Notes: generated by a model from the letters alone, not told the origin. Shown: positions 34,514-43,779, counted from the first letter of the stretch. The stretch: 64,000 nucleotides of DNA from Paracoccaceae bacterium (GCA_026710155.1 JAPORQ010000026.1:42155-106154), one strand, 5' to 3'. Program-made: numbers and translations.

Positions 34514-35461
34514 ATGCTCCAAGAGGATCAGTTAGAATTTTTTGCCGAAAATGGCTATCTCGTCGTACCCGATGTCATTGATCAGTCAACCATTGAAGCA
34601 GTAAAAAAGGAATACACCAACCTCATGGATGATCTGTACTGGGATTGGCATACCCGGGGTATGGTATGCATACCTCCAGAAGGGCTTTCATTCTGGGACA
34701 AGATCGGGGAATGCAATTTGCGCGGGATTGACTGGTTTCAACCCTTGGACATCAGCCTTCCCCATAATGATATTGAAGAGTCCACACCGATGCATTTCGG
34801 ACCGGCAATTTTTGACATAGTGACCCACAAGAGGCTGATCGATATTGTAGAACAGCTTATTGGTCCCGAGATCACCTCCAATCCCATCCAGCATGTCAGG
34901 ATAAAACCGCCGGCCAGAACTGTTCCAAAAGATGAAACCCGGGCCCATATTACAGTTACCGACTGGCATCAGGATATGGGCGTTACCTTGGAAGAGGCCG
35001 ATCAAACCAAAATGATTACCGTCTGGTTGGCCGTGACTGATGCAACCGTCGATAATGGTTGTCTTCAGGTTGCGCCGGGGAAACACATGGGATTGCTCCC
35101 CCACTGCCAAAAGACTCAGGTCGGCATTGCCGACAGTTTTCTTCCTACCGAACAAATCGTCCCAACGCCAGTAACGGCAGGTGGAATTGTTGTTTTCCAT
35201 CCCTTTACACCCCATTCATCCCTGCCGAATGTAAGCGATGGTTTCAGATGGTCCTTTGACCTGAGATACAATGTTACCGGTCAACCCACCGGCCGAAGTC
35301 AGTTTCCAGAATTCATCGTTCGATCGAAGACAAATCCGGAAGGGGAACTCAAGGATTGGAAAATATGGCGAAGGCTTTGGGAAGACACACGCAGACATTT
35401 ATCGTCCGTACCACATATTCCGCAGCATCGTTGGAACAACGATGGCCCATATTGTGCCTGA
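34514..35461 (+). CDS. Phytanoyl-CoA dioxygenase (PhyH) family oxygenase
   Basis: This is a 315-residue Fe(II)/2-oxoglutarate-dependent oxygenase-like protein. The metal-binding HxD is in TVTDWHQDMGVTLEE, the distal His in VVFHPFTPHSSLPNVS, followed by the 2-oxoglutarate-binding Arg in FDLRYN. The fold starts with QLEFFAENGYLVVPDVID, standard for the family. Its gene follows dctM by 10 bases and so belongs to the sugar-acid operon. A hydroxylation or oxidative demethylation that converts the imported compound into a standard sugar acid is possible. This is speculation from context. Confidence 0.87.
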   Translation: MLQEDQLEFFAENGYLVVPDVIDQSTIEAVKKEYTNLMDDLYWDWHTRGMVCIPPEGLSFWDKIGECNLRGIDWFQPLDISLPHNDIEESTPMHFGPAIFDIVTHKRLIDIVEQLIGPEITSNPIQHVRIKPPARTVPKDETRAHITVTDWHQDMGVTLEEADQTKMITVWLAVTDATVDNGCLQVAPGKHMGLLPHCQKTQVGIADSFLPTEQIVPTPVTAGGIVVFHPFTPHSSLPNVSDGFRWSFDLRYNVTGQPTGRSQFPEFIVRSKTNPEGELKDWKIWRRLWEDTRRHLSSVPHIPQHRWNNDGPYCA

Positions 35462-35576
35462 TTTGTAGTAGATTAATTGTTGCTATCGATCTACCGGTGT
35501 TCCAATTTCGGTTTGAAGGTTGATTCAATCACGCAGGAACCTGAACAAGTCCCATTTCCTGGAATGGGATTGATTG

Positions 35577-36479
35577 ATGACTGAATGGTTTCTCGGTATT
35601 GAGGGAACCTCATCCGGAAGGACAGTTGCTTTTTTCCTGGCAATTATGGCCGCCCTTCTTCACGCTGTTCTTGGAGCCATGCAGAAAGGGAAATTCGATC
35701 CCTGGACTTCAAGGGCCTTTATCGACATCAATTACTGCCTGTTAAGTCTTCCCTTTGCCCTTTTTGTCTTTCCCTTTCCTGAACCGGAGGTTTGGCGGGT
35801 ATTGTGTTTTGGAGTCGTGGCCCATGCCATCTACAAGATCCTCATGGCAATGGCCTTCAGCAGGGCAGCTTTTACTGTAGTTTATCCAGTGGTTAGGGGT
35901 ACGGGACCTTTGGTGACCGTTCTTTTTGCCGGTATCGTGTTCAATGAAATCTTTACCTTTAAGCAGTGGATTGGAATAACGGTGCTTTCAACCGGTATTT
36001 TTGGGTTGGCACTTTATAATCTCTGGAAAATAAAGGGGCCAAGGGAACAATTGCCCCTTGCCTTGATAATTGCCTTGGTTACGGGAGTAACAGTCGCCAT
36101 TTATACCACTGTTGATGCGTATGGTGTCAGATTGTCAGAAAATCCTTTCAGTTATCTGGCTTGGCTCTTTGTACTGGATGGGTTCATCATGCCCATTATC
36201 TGGCTTGGTTGGAAAAGAAAGCCTGAACACATAACGGTTTTACCCAACTTATTGGGTTATGGCTTCATTGGCGGATTATGTGCAGTTGGCAGTTTTGGTT
36301 CCATCATGTTGGCAACAAGATTGGATCAAGTCGGAAAAGCTGCTGTTCTTCGAGAAACATCAACAGTATTTGCAGCCTTGATTGGATGGATTTTATTGAG
36401 GGAAACAGTGGGACCCAGAAGATTCATATTGATTTCAATGATTGCCATTGGTGCCATAATCGTCGAGTTTGGAATTTAG
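35577..36479 (+). CDS. EamA/DMT-family permease
   Basis: The 300-residue product has about ten transmembrane helices in two EamA repeats, with VVYPVVRGTGPLVTVLFAGI in the first half and ETSTVFAALIGWILLRETVG in the second, the typical duplicated end. DMT permeases export or import small metabolites. The ATG is chosen over the immediately preceding TTG. It lies 115 bases after the oxygenase gene and is probably the last operon member, perhaps exporting a metabolite or taking up a related compound. Confidence 0.88.
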   Translation: MTEWFLGIEGTSSGRTVAFFLAIMAALLHAVLGAMQKGKFDPWTSRAFIDINYCLLSLPFALFVFPFPEPEVWRVLCFGVVAHAIYKILMAMAFSRAAFTVVYPVVRGTGPLVTVLFAGIVFNEIFTFKQWIGITVLSTGIFGLALYNLWKIKGPREQLPLALIIALVTGVTVAIYTTVDAYGVRLSENPFSYLAWLFVLDGFIMPIIWLGWKRKPEHITVLPNLLGYGFIGGLCAVGSFGSIMLATRLDQVGKAAVLRETSTVFAALIGWILLRETVGPRRFILISMIAIGAIIVEFGI

Positions 36480-37351
36480 ATTTGGTTGGTCTTCACCTTT
36501 ATTCACAACCAGGATTTCCCTGTCATCGAGACCATTTTTTGTCCCCAAGATGGTTATTGTGTACAGCCATATTAGAGAATATCCTAATTAATTGGACTTG
36601 TGGAACAAGTTATTAGATTCAAAAATAAGCCATAAATCACTAAAATTAATATTTGAAGGCTATCGGATTAGACAGTCTGTGGAATCGATCTATACTTAGA
36701 AAATGCTAATCATTCAGGTACAATAATTGAACCCTTCATCTACGAAAATAACCGGTTTGGTAAAAGTATATCCAATTCCGCTGGTTGTTCCTTGTTAATC
36801 CCCCTTCTCAACTACATAATAGCATTATTGGTTGCTTTGCCCCAAAATCGCTCCCCATGGTCCAAAATATTGCCACATCCCGACCTCATTACCATATTAT
36901 CTAATATCTCAACACTTTTGGAATGATGGTTATGGTGTAATTGACACGCCTTACACGCAGATATCCAGTGATAACAGAAACAAAACATCAGGATCAGTTC
37001 ATTTTCAGTTATTGAATTCGAGTAACAACCTCTGCCGGAAATCGTTCCCCACCATTTCAATAATTTTGAGATACTAGAACCAAATCATATCCGCCATGAT
37101 CCTAGGGCTGGATCAAACGATGCAATTTTTATTTTCTTCAAATAAACTTGGCCAATCAGGTCAATTGAATCTTTCAACAGATGAATTAACTATAATGAGT
37201 GGTTTTTTGCCAACAAGAATTCCTGCAATTGTCGTGTTGTTCAGACATTGGGTTTAGGAAAAGAAGTGTTTCGATACTGGGTTTCAGCCTGTGTTTAAAA
37301 CATTGTAATAGGATATCCGCTGGGCTATGAAATAGATGAAGTAATTTGCTG
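36480..37351. other. Long non-coding stretch, nothing recognised
   Basis: These 872 AT-rich bases lie between the EamA gene and the amidohydrolase. Short open frames exist on both strands (for example a 53-codon frame from 37096), but none has a ribosome site with a recognisable motif. The length and irregular frames suggest decayed genes or an insertion remnant, but I cannot identify the family. Confidence 0.5.
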
Positions 37352-38164
37352 ATGGATCAAATCCAAAACTCTATTTTGAGTGAACAAAACGTTGGCAATC
37401 CGATTGCAGGTGAACAATTTTCGCCAGCAGAGGTGATTAATACACAAGGAGACTTTCCTCTCCTACTGGTATGTGAACATGCTTCAGACAATATTCCCAG
37501 CGAATTGAATGATTTGGGTGTTAGTCCTGAAACGCGTAAAAGCCATGCGGTATACGATATCGGAGCCAAAGAGGTGGCAATCGAGATTTCCAGAATATTG
37601 AATTGTCCCCTGATCATTTCCAATGTATCAAGGATTGTCATTGATTGTAACAGGGATCCATATTCACCTGCATCGGTACCCGCCCAATCGGAGATTCATT
37701 TCATACCCGGCAACAAGTTTATCACTAGGGAAGAGCATCACAGGCGTGTTCAGACCTACTTCAACCCCTTTCATGATCTGGTTGAGACGTACCTGAACAA
37801 CAATCCCTGGATAAAGTCATTTATAGCCATTCATAGTTTTACCCCGGTTTTTTATGGCGTGGATCGTCATGTGGACTTGGGTGTGCTCTTTGAAGTTGAA
37901 AACATGTTGGCAGAATATTTGTTGCAAATGCTGATTGAAATCGACACCTTACGGGTTGTTCCAAACGAACCATACAAACCTGATCCCAAGGTTGTACACA
38001 CCGTGAAAAGACATGCAGCCGCAAGAAATCTCCCTAATGTGATGGTCGAGATAAGAAACAGTCTGATCAGAACCGAAACCAATCAAAAGCGGATGGGAAG
38101 ATTATTGGCCGAACCAATAAGAAAGTCAGTGCAAATGGTCAGCCGGCAAATGAAACTAGCCTAG
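37352..38164 (+). CDS. N-formylglutamate amidohydrolase family protein
   Basis: This is a 270-residue member of the FGase/HutG-type family, zinc-dependent hydrolases of N-formyl-glutamate and related amides. Visible motifs are LLVCEHASDNIPSEL near the N-terminus (family signature), the strand with RIVIDCNRDPYSP, IAIHSFTPVFYGV with the conserved His/Ser, and NVMVEIRNSLI near the end. The ATG at MDQIQNS is used; a TTG two codons before is not needed. It lies 13 bases before the frameshifted iron alcohol dehydrogenase, probably one operon. Without other histidine-degradation genes the substrate is uncertain. Confidence 0.88.
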   Translation: MDQIQNSILSEQNVGNPIAGEQFSPAEVINTQGDFPLLLVCEHASDNIPSELNDLGVSPETRKSHAVYDIGAKEVAIEISRILNCPLIISNVSRIVIDCNRDPYSPASVPAQSEIHFIPGNKFITREEHHRRVQTYFNPFHDLVETYLNNNPWIKSFIAIHSFTPVFYGVDRHVDLGVLFEVENMLAEYLLQMLIEIDTLRVVPNEPYKPDPKVVHTVKRHAAARNLPNVMVEIRNSLIRTETNQKRMGRLLAEPIRKSVQMVSRQMKLA

Positions 38165-38177
38165 CAGGAATTAGCGA

Positions 38178-39325
38178 ATGTCCAATTATTGCAACTGGTC
38201 CTACCCAACGAACATTACCCTTGGTCAGGGAAGTCTAAAGCAACTTCCGGAAGACTGTCATTCTGCAGGTATTGGGAAACCTCTGGTAGTTACAGACCGT
38301 GGACTTGAAGGACATCATATCATCGAGTTCTGCCTTGATGTTTTGAAGGAAGGTGGTTTTTCGCCCGGGCTCTTCTGCAATGTGGATCCCAATCCAAATC
38401 AGGTCAATCTTGAAGCAGGCATTAAAGCGTTCAAGTCTTTTGAGGCAGATGGTATATAGTAGCGATTGGAGGAGGTTCCGCCTTGGATTTGGGCAAATTG
38501 ATTGCCTTCATGATTGTTCAAACATTACCTGTTTGGGAATTTGAGGATTTTGGCGATTTGTGGAAGAAGGCGGAATCCAATGGCATATTCCCCATCATAG
38601 CCATCCCGACAACTGCCGGGACCGGTTCTGAGGTAGGCAGGGCTGGTGTTCTTACCGATATGATTGCGAAAACCAAGAAAGTCATATTCCATCCCAAGAT
38701 GTTACCGACCAAGGTTATTGCCGATCCGGATTTGACCTATTCATTGCCACCACCCTTGGTTGCAGGCACCGGAATGGATGCCTTTGCCCATTGTCTTGAG
38801 GCATATTGCTCACCTTTTTTTCATCCCATGAGTCAGGGCATCGCTCTTGAGGGATTGCGACTGGTCAAGGAGAATTTGCCCAAGGCCTATGAAGACAGGG
38901 AAAACCTTGAGGCCAAGGAGAATATGTTATGCGCCGCGATGATGGGTGCGGTAGCGTTTCAAAAGGGCCTGGGTGCCATACATTCCCTATCGCATCCCAT
39001 TGGCTCACTTTATGACAAGCATCATGGAACGACCAATGCCGTGGTTATGCCATATGTGCTTGAATTCAATCGCCCGGCCATAGAAGGCAGGATCATTTTG
39101 TTAACCCACTATCTTGAGATTTCAGGAGGGTTTGATGGTTTTATGGAATACCTTCGTGATTTGCTTTCCTCCTTGAACATTCCACCAAATCTTACTGTTT
39201 TTGGTGTTCCCACTCACAATTTAAGGCTAATGGCTCAAATGGCCCTCAAGGATCCCACTGCCGGGGGTAATCCAATTGCCCTGAATTTTGAGAATGTCCT
39301 GGAACTGTACGAGTCCTGTTTTTAG
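38178..39325 (+). pseudogene. Iron-containing alcohol dehydrogenase, frameshifted
   Basis: The gene would encode a group III Fe-ADH of about 380 residues. The first part (MSNYCNWSYPTNITLGQG to FKSFEADGI) ends at a TAG at 38457-38459. The second part continues in another frame as VAIGGGSALDLGKL, TTAGTGSEVGRAGVL, VAGTGMDAFAHCLEAY and GLGAIHSLSHPIGSLYDKHHG, with the Asp and His metal ligands intact. The junction is GGTATATAGTAGCG; deleting one TA restores the expected DGI-VAIGGGS. This is either a recent +2 slippage in a TA repeat or a sequence error. The rest looks under selection, so decay is recent if real. Confidence 0.88.
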
Positions 39326-39639
39326 GAAGGACCAATACTTTAGGGAAGATCAACTCAATTACCCTGGAGTAAAAACTGTTAAGTATTTCAGGTTTTGAGC
39401 AGTTAAATCAAACTGGTTCAAGGCTCTAAATGCACTGCAATCATTAAAGCCTGTTCAATAAGTCGAAATATGGAGCGAATCCAATATATTTTCAGACAAA
39501 AAACCACTTTTGGTTCCAAATCAGTTCTGAATTTCAGGTCAGACAGCATCGTTTTTATTGTTTTTTTGCCTTATGATTCAGGCTCCAACACCTTTAATGC
39601 TTAATTCCAGAGGGAAATTAACATCTGTAAATTGCGATC
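39326..39639. other. Intergenic stretch, no gene seen
   Basis: These 314 AT-rich bases lie between the convergent ends of the iron alcohol dehydrogenase and Abi-like genes. No supported frame and no clear terminator stem with a T-run was found. Composition becomes more AT-rich here and the accessory island begins. Confidence 0.5.
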
Positions 39640-40515
39640 TCATTTCACCCTCCAGATAAGTCGATCGCGCCAATCATTCGGGAAACCCATACAGGACAGG
39701 TCAATTTGGGAATTGCAGTTGATCAAATGAATAAGTTTTCCCTTCCATTCATTTTCTTCATTATACGGAATAATGAATCCAAAAAGATGGTCAATCATGA
39801 CAAGTGTGTTGTATAGTTTCATACCCTCTGAACCATTCCGGTTGTTGCCACTAAAAGCTCCTGCCAAACCTTCAGGTTTAGCCGGCAGACTGTAGGATAC
39901 AAATATATCTCTGTCCCAGAGCCTTCCGTGATGGGCACAGACATTGCGAACAAAGGAAAGATGATAGATAAATTTGGTAAATAATCTGTGCTCTAGTCGA
40001 AATCTCCCGGCTATGGGGTTTTCATTTCTCCTACATTTCATGTTAGAAAAAAACCTTGAGAGCAAGCCAAAGGACATAAGCTCAGTTGCCATCCAAACAG
40101 GTAATAAATTGAAGTCAGTGTAAGTGCGCCTATAATGGATTACAAATTCATCTCTCGAATGTTTGAATACCGTGCGTAGGTCTGAAACATTTTTCTCATG
40201 AAATAATTTGTTTTTATAGTTTGCCTCATTCAGGTAACCTAGAGGACCATATTTTTGGGCGATATAATTTGTCCATTGGGTTCTTAGGGCAATCTCGATT
40301 CGTTCGATTGCATCCAGTAGAAGCAAGCGTAATTTTCGGTCGAATTCGTAGAGTCTTTTGACATCCCCAAATCTGACATTCTTCTGAAAGATATGCTTAT
40401 TTGTGTTAGGTTGTTCAAAAGATTTCCAGTAGCCACTTAGCCGGTAGTATGATACAAATTCCAAAAAAATACTGGCTTCTTGTGAATTATCCAAATCCAT
40501 ACCACGGTTTTCCAA
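39640..40515 (-). CDS. Abi_2/AbiD-AbiF-like abortive infection protein, 5' end disrupted
   Basis: This is an Abi_2-family protein, related to AbiD/AbiF of Lactococcus and to HEPN-type RNases. The visible part has VSYYRLSGYWKSF, RLYEFDRKLRLLLLDAIERI, EIALRTQW and the HEPN-like RxxxxH motif in VRNVCAHHGRLWDRD. From the TTG giving MENRGMDLDN it has 291 residues. The conserved N-terminal text continues upstream in frame (SLTITDQLNQLENRG), with no standard start codon before a stop inside an adjacent miniature element. Removing that element would restore an upstream in-frame ATG. The gene is therefore probably 5'-disrupted, or translated from the TTG as a shorter protein. Confidence 0.8.
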   Translation of the reverse strand: MENRGMDLDNSQEASIFLEFVSYYRLSGYWKSFEQPNTNKHIFQKNVRFGDVKRLYEFDRKLRLLLLDAIERIEIALRTQWTNYIAQKYGPLGYLNEANYKNKLFHEKNVSDLRTVFKHSRDEFVIHYRRTYTDFNLLPVWMATELMSFGLLSRFFSNMKCRRNENPIAGRFRLEHRLFTKFIYHLSFVRNVCAHHGRLWDRDIFVSYSLPAKPEGLAGAFSGNNRNGSEGMKLYNTLVMIDHLFGFIIPYNEENEWKGKLIHLINCNSQIDLSCMGFPNDWRDRLIWRVK

Positions 40516-40597
40516 CTGATTGAGTTGATCCGTTATTGTTAATGAATGTTCGGTATGTTGAATGATGCTGCCCTGGAAAATATTTAGTAAAAAAAAT

Positions 40598-40778
40598 GGG
40601 AATTATATACTTGATTGAATTTCCCATTTACCGAAAATACAACAGGTGTTCAGACACCGCGGGGGAATACAACTGCACTCCAGGGGAATGTGTGTGGTAG
40701 GTTTTTTCACAAAATCGCCGGAAAACCAGCGATGCCTCCACAAAAAAATGGGGAAATTCAATCAAGTATATAATTCCC
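40598..40778. mobile_element. MITE-like element with 28-bp terminal inverted repeats and 8-bp target duplication
   Basis: Bases 40598-40625 and 40751-40778 are perfect 28-bp inverted repeats (ends GGGAATTATATACTTG and its complement) around 125 bp of non-coding sequence. The element is flanked on both sides by AAAAAAAT (40590-40597 and 40779-40786), an 8-bp direct repeat that fits a target-site duplication, though it is low complexity. No transposase is encoded. It sits at the 5' end of the Abi-like gene and supplies a stop in that gene's upstream frame. The parent transposon is unknown. Confidence 0.85.
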
Positions 40779-40786
40779 AAAAAAAT

Positions 40787-41129
40787 CCTGCCGGGATACA
40801 TTTCTGGAACATCAGTACCAACTTTGCATACGCGGCAGGCTATGTTGTTTATATAATTAAGGTAAAATATCACTTATTGCAATAGAAAATCACACATAAG
40901 TACGCCACTTCCCCATCAAACCTCTCTAAATCAACGAACAGAAAGGTTTTACCCACAATCAGGATTTCAGGATTAGCGATTATTTGCAGATCACTGGTTT
41001 TTTTCTATTGACCCGAATTGTGGCAATGCCTGACTGAAAACTTCCTTCAAATAATACCATGAAACTTGAAGAGTCTTGTTTTTCATGTTGTAATATTCAC
41101 ATGCATTAATTCTTCCATCGAAGAAAAAA
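40787..41129. other. Intergenic stretch, no gene recognised
   Basis: This region lies between the MITE and a small antitoxin-like frame. It would contain the original 5' end and promoter of the Abi-like gene: an ATG giving MFQKCIPAG (minus strand, near 40815) is in frame with Abi if the MITE and one target copy are removed. Nothing else is assignable. Confidence 0.4.
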
Positions 41130-41327
41130 TTGCATCTTGCAGAATTGAATTCGATCGATCCAGCAAAATTTGCGGATACATTGGGTATTCCCCTTGAGTA
41201 CTTGGCTGAATTGGTGGGATTGGAATGTAAGGAATTACAATTTGCCGAGTACCAAAAATCAAACAAAGGACCAAAGAGTCTTCGCGATTTGGTTAGACTG
41301 AACTTTCAGAACCATGGCGCTATGTAA
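41130..41327 (+). CDS. Small MbcA/ParS or Xre antitoxin-like fragment
   Basis: This is a 65-residue frame starting at a TTG, with IDPAKFADTLGIPLEYLAEL and GPKSLRDLVRLN. The pattern of two short helices followed by an LRD(L/M)V segment recalls the helix-turn-helix part of Xre/MbcA/ParS antitoxins. No toxin partner is adjacent and the ribosome site is poor. It ends 13 bases before the IS1634 remnant, so it may be a gene fragment left by insertion. Assignment is weak. Confidence 0.35.
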   Translation: MHLAELNSIDPAKFADTLGIPLEYLAELVGLECKELQFAEYQKSNKGPKSLRDLVRLNFQNHGAM

Positions 41328-41345
41328 TTTCTCCATTGCCCCATT

Positions 41346-41823
41346 GCAAGGGGTCATTGTCCTTCCCTCCACATGGCTGGAGGAAACATCATGGAGAATG
41401 AGGGTGCCGTCCTTGAGGTAGCGATTGGCCAGGCTCCGCTCGACCCATTTCTTCCGTGAGCGTAGCTAATCGAGCATGTCAAGCATTTCGTGGCCGTTGA
41501 CCCGACCGAGGCTTGAGGATGCGGTTTCTGCGGAGAGGGCCCAAGCGGTTCCGAGTTTGGAATCGGGATGGGGATGCGGGCGAGGATGGCGGCCAGGCAT
41601 ATCCGTGGGGCAGTGGGTGCTGGATGGTGACAACATCGTCGAGGTGGTTGTAGATGACACTTCCCCTGAGCAGTTTCCCGAAGGCACTGACGAGGTGGGG
41701 AGGCATTTTCGAGAGGTTGGCGATGGCTTCGTGGCGGATCCGCTTTCCCTCCCTCCATGATCGCCGGAGGAGGATTGCCGATGGTGATGTCCGGTTTGGT
41801 ATGATGTCGATGCTGAGGCCCAT
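41346..41823 (-). pseudogene. Remnant of an IS1634-family transposase
   Basis: The start is intact: an ATG with AAGGA upstream opens MGLSIDIIPNRTSPSAILL, then RRSWREGKRIRHEAIANLSK, the usual IS1634 transposase N-terminus. After frameshifts the family is still readable in other frames as SAETASSSLG and ERSLANRYLKDGTLILHD then VSSSHVEGR, where the first catalytic Asp lies in a YDVTSSYFEG-like motif. The remainder (two thirds of the protein) is missing. The segment is GC-richer than its surroundings, consistent with foreign origin. Not functional. Confidence 0.85.
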
Positions 41824-42005
41824 GTTCTGCTTCCTTTTTACATGGCAACACCATTGTTTTTGATTGGATATATGCATGATAATGAAAAATGTAACAGGAA
41901 AAACAATTACATAGCAACATACATGCAGGTCGGCAAATGGCGTGACCATGCCGAAGGCATCATGGCAAGGGAAGTTCAGTTTAACAGATAACCCGTAATA
42001 TACAT

Positions 42006-42285
42006 ACCGGATAAATGAAGATGGTTCTAACGGATAAAATAAAATATACATACCGGATAAATGGTTTTATTAATATCGGTGAAACCAAGATGTACTTGTC
42101 GGATAAATGACAATAGCATTGCCGGATAAACCACTCCTGTCATGAAGGATAAATACAGATGGTTCTAACGGGTAAAATAAAATATGCATACCGGATAAAT
42201 GGTTTTATTAATATCGGTGAAACCAAGATGTACTTGTCGGATAAATGACAATAGGATTGGCGGATAAATAATTAGTGGTGAAGAC
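42006..42285. repeat. 138-bp tandem duplication carrying about ten CGGATAAAT motifs
   Basis: Two roughly 138-bp units (matching phases at 42020 and 42158) differ at only a few bases over most of their length. Within them the motif (A/C/T)CGGATAAAT and close variants (AACGGATAAAAT, TCGGATAAATG, GCGGATAAATA) recurs about ten times, all in the same orientation, spaced about 20-45 bases. The array ends 8 bases before the ATG of the DUF4143 ATPase. It resembles iterons or a multi-site operator; the function is unknown. Confidence 0.9.
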
Positions 42286-42293
42286 AGGAAAAA

Positions 42294-43577
42294 ATGAGTG
42301 AAGATATATATCCAAGACATTTTAGTAACCTGCTAGGGAAAGCTTTGATTTCATTTAGAGTAATCAACCTTATTGGACCAAGACAAGCTGGAAAAACAAC
42401 AGTAGTTAGAGATATTCTCGACAAGGGTGTTTATATTAATCTAGACGATGATAACATACTTGAAGCGATTGAAGCAGATCCAAAAGGTGTTTTAGAGAGT
42501 TTAAAGGAAGAAGCAGGAAAAGAACCAGTTATCATAGATGAAGTACAAAGATCAAAAAAAATAGTCTTGGCATTAAAAAGTATTGTTGATAGAAGTAATA
42601 TCAAAGGTCAGTTTATTCTTACAGGACCATCAAATATATTTACTGCTAAGGGTGTTCAGGATTCACTGCCAGGAAGAGTTGTTCCAATGCAACTCTGGCC
42701 ATTTACAGTAGCTGAAAGTAAAAAGCGCCCCCCAAACAAGGTAATAGACTGGATTTTACAAAAAAATCCTTCGTTAAATCAGATTGAACATATGGAGGTG
42801 TTAACACGTAATGATTATATCACACTTGTATTGAAGGGTGGCTTTCCTGAACCCCGTATGTTACCATTAAGAGAGCGGCAAGATTTCTATAACAGTTATG
42901 TAAAAACCATCGTTGACCGCGATGTATCCGAAGTATTCCCTATCAGAAAAACTGATAAGATTCATCAATTGATAAATCAGATTTCCATTAGAACTGCACA
43001 AGAAATCAATCGGAACAATTTAGCGAATAAAATCGGTATAAAATGGGAAACCTTAGATTCATATCTTGATTTGATGACCAGATTGAATCTCGTAATTAAA
43101 TTAGGTGCCTGGAGGTCGAGAGAAACAAAGCGAGAAGTAAAACAACCCAAATACCATTTTCTTGACACAGGTATGGTTTGTGCGTTGCGTGGATTTGATC
43201 AACAATCCTTCAAATTGGGCAATCCATCATCAAAAAACATCGGTGGCTTGCTGGAGAGTTTCGTTTTCAATGAATTGCTCAGGATGTTACCATTTCAATC
43301 AAGGCAATTTGGTATGTATCACTGGCGAAGCTCCGACAAGCGCGAAATAGATATTCTTTTGGAAGGAGGCGGATATATTATCGGTATTGAAGTGAAAGCA
43401 TCCAGCACTGTTGGATTGGACGATTTCAAGCATCTAAAATGGTTTTCAATGACAGGCCCAGGAAAAACCAGTTTGTTCAAGGGAATTGTATTTTATCTTG
43501 GCGACAAGAAACTTACTTTCGGGGATAATTGTTACGCATTGCCAGTAAGTACACTTTGGGCAGAAATCAACTCGTAG
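42294..43577 (+). CDS. AAA-family ATPase with C-terminal DUF4143
   Basis: This 427-residue protein belongs to the archaeal-ATPase-like AAA/DUF4143 family, widespread but poorly characterised. Walker A is GPRQAGKTT (residues 28-36), Walker B VIIDEVQR, and a sensor-like ILTGPSNIF follows. The C-terminal DUF4143 domain has GGLLESFVFNEL and DKREIDILLEGGGYIIGIEV, a restriction-endonuclease-like pattern (D...E-x-K in IEVKAS) that may or may not be catalytic. AGGAAAAA precedes the ATG. The dense repeat array directly upstream suggests special transcriptional control or self-binding. It could be part of the defence island or a mobile passenger. Confidence 0.88.
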   Translation: MSEDIYPRHFSNLLGKALISFRVINLIGPRQAGKTTVVRDILDKGVYINLDDDNILEAIEADPKGVLESLKEEAGKEPVIIDEVQRSKKIVLALKSIVDRSNIKGQFILTGPSNIFTAKGVQDSLPGRVVPMQLWPFTVAESKKRPPNKVIDWILQKNPSLNQIEHMEVLTRNDYITLVLKGGFPEPRMLPLRERQDFYNSYVKTIVDRDVSEVFPIRKTDKIHQLINQISIRTAQEINRNNLANKIGIKWETLDSYLDLMTRLNLVIKLGAWRSRETKREVKQPKYHFLDTGMVCALRGFDQQSFKLGNPSSKNIGGLLESFVFNELLRMLPFQSRQFGMYHWRSSDKREIDILLEGGGYIIGIEVKASSTVGLDDFKHLKWFSMTGPGKTSLFKGIVFYLGDKKLTFGDNCYALPVSTLWAEINS

Positions 43578-43779
43578 GTTGGTAGTAAGGAAAAATAAAA
43601 TGGAGTTATGTGTTATGAAAATTACTATAAAAATCTCAAGGAAATCTGAATTATTTCATTTCAGTCCTTGCTTGATATGTTGATGGCCTGTTCCATGGCA
43701 AAAGTGAAAATTGCCTTCTTTTCGAGTTCAAATGAGTACACCCTAGAAGACATTTTTGGAATTAGTTGGGGTATCGAAC

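Noticed and set aside
36812..37060. Minus-strand frame with Cys/His-rich segment (CYHWISACKACQLHHNHH), considered as an HNH or zinc protein
   Set aside because: The spacing fits no known zinc or HNH motif, there is no ribosome site, and the flanks look non-coding.
41479..42051. 190-codon minus-strand frame extending upstream of the IS1634 start
   Set aside because: Only the part from 41823 downwards resembles the transposase; the upstream 70 codons cross AT-rich flank with no homology, and the ATG with a ribosome site is at 41823.
42006..42285. CRISPR array
   Set aside because: The repeats are two long tandem units with short motifs at irregular spacing, without identical repeats separated by unique spacers, and no cas gene is present.
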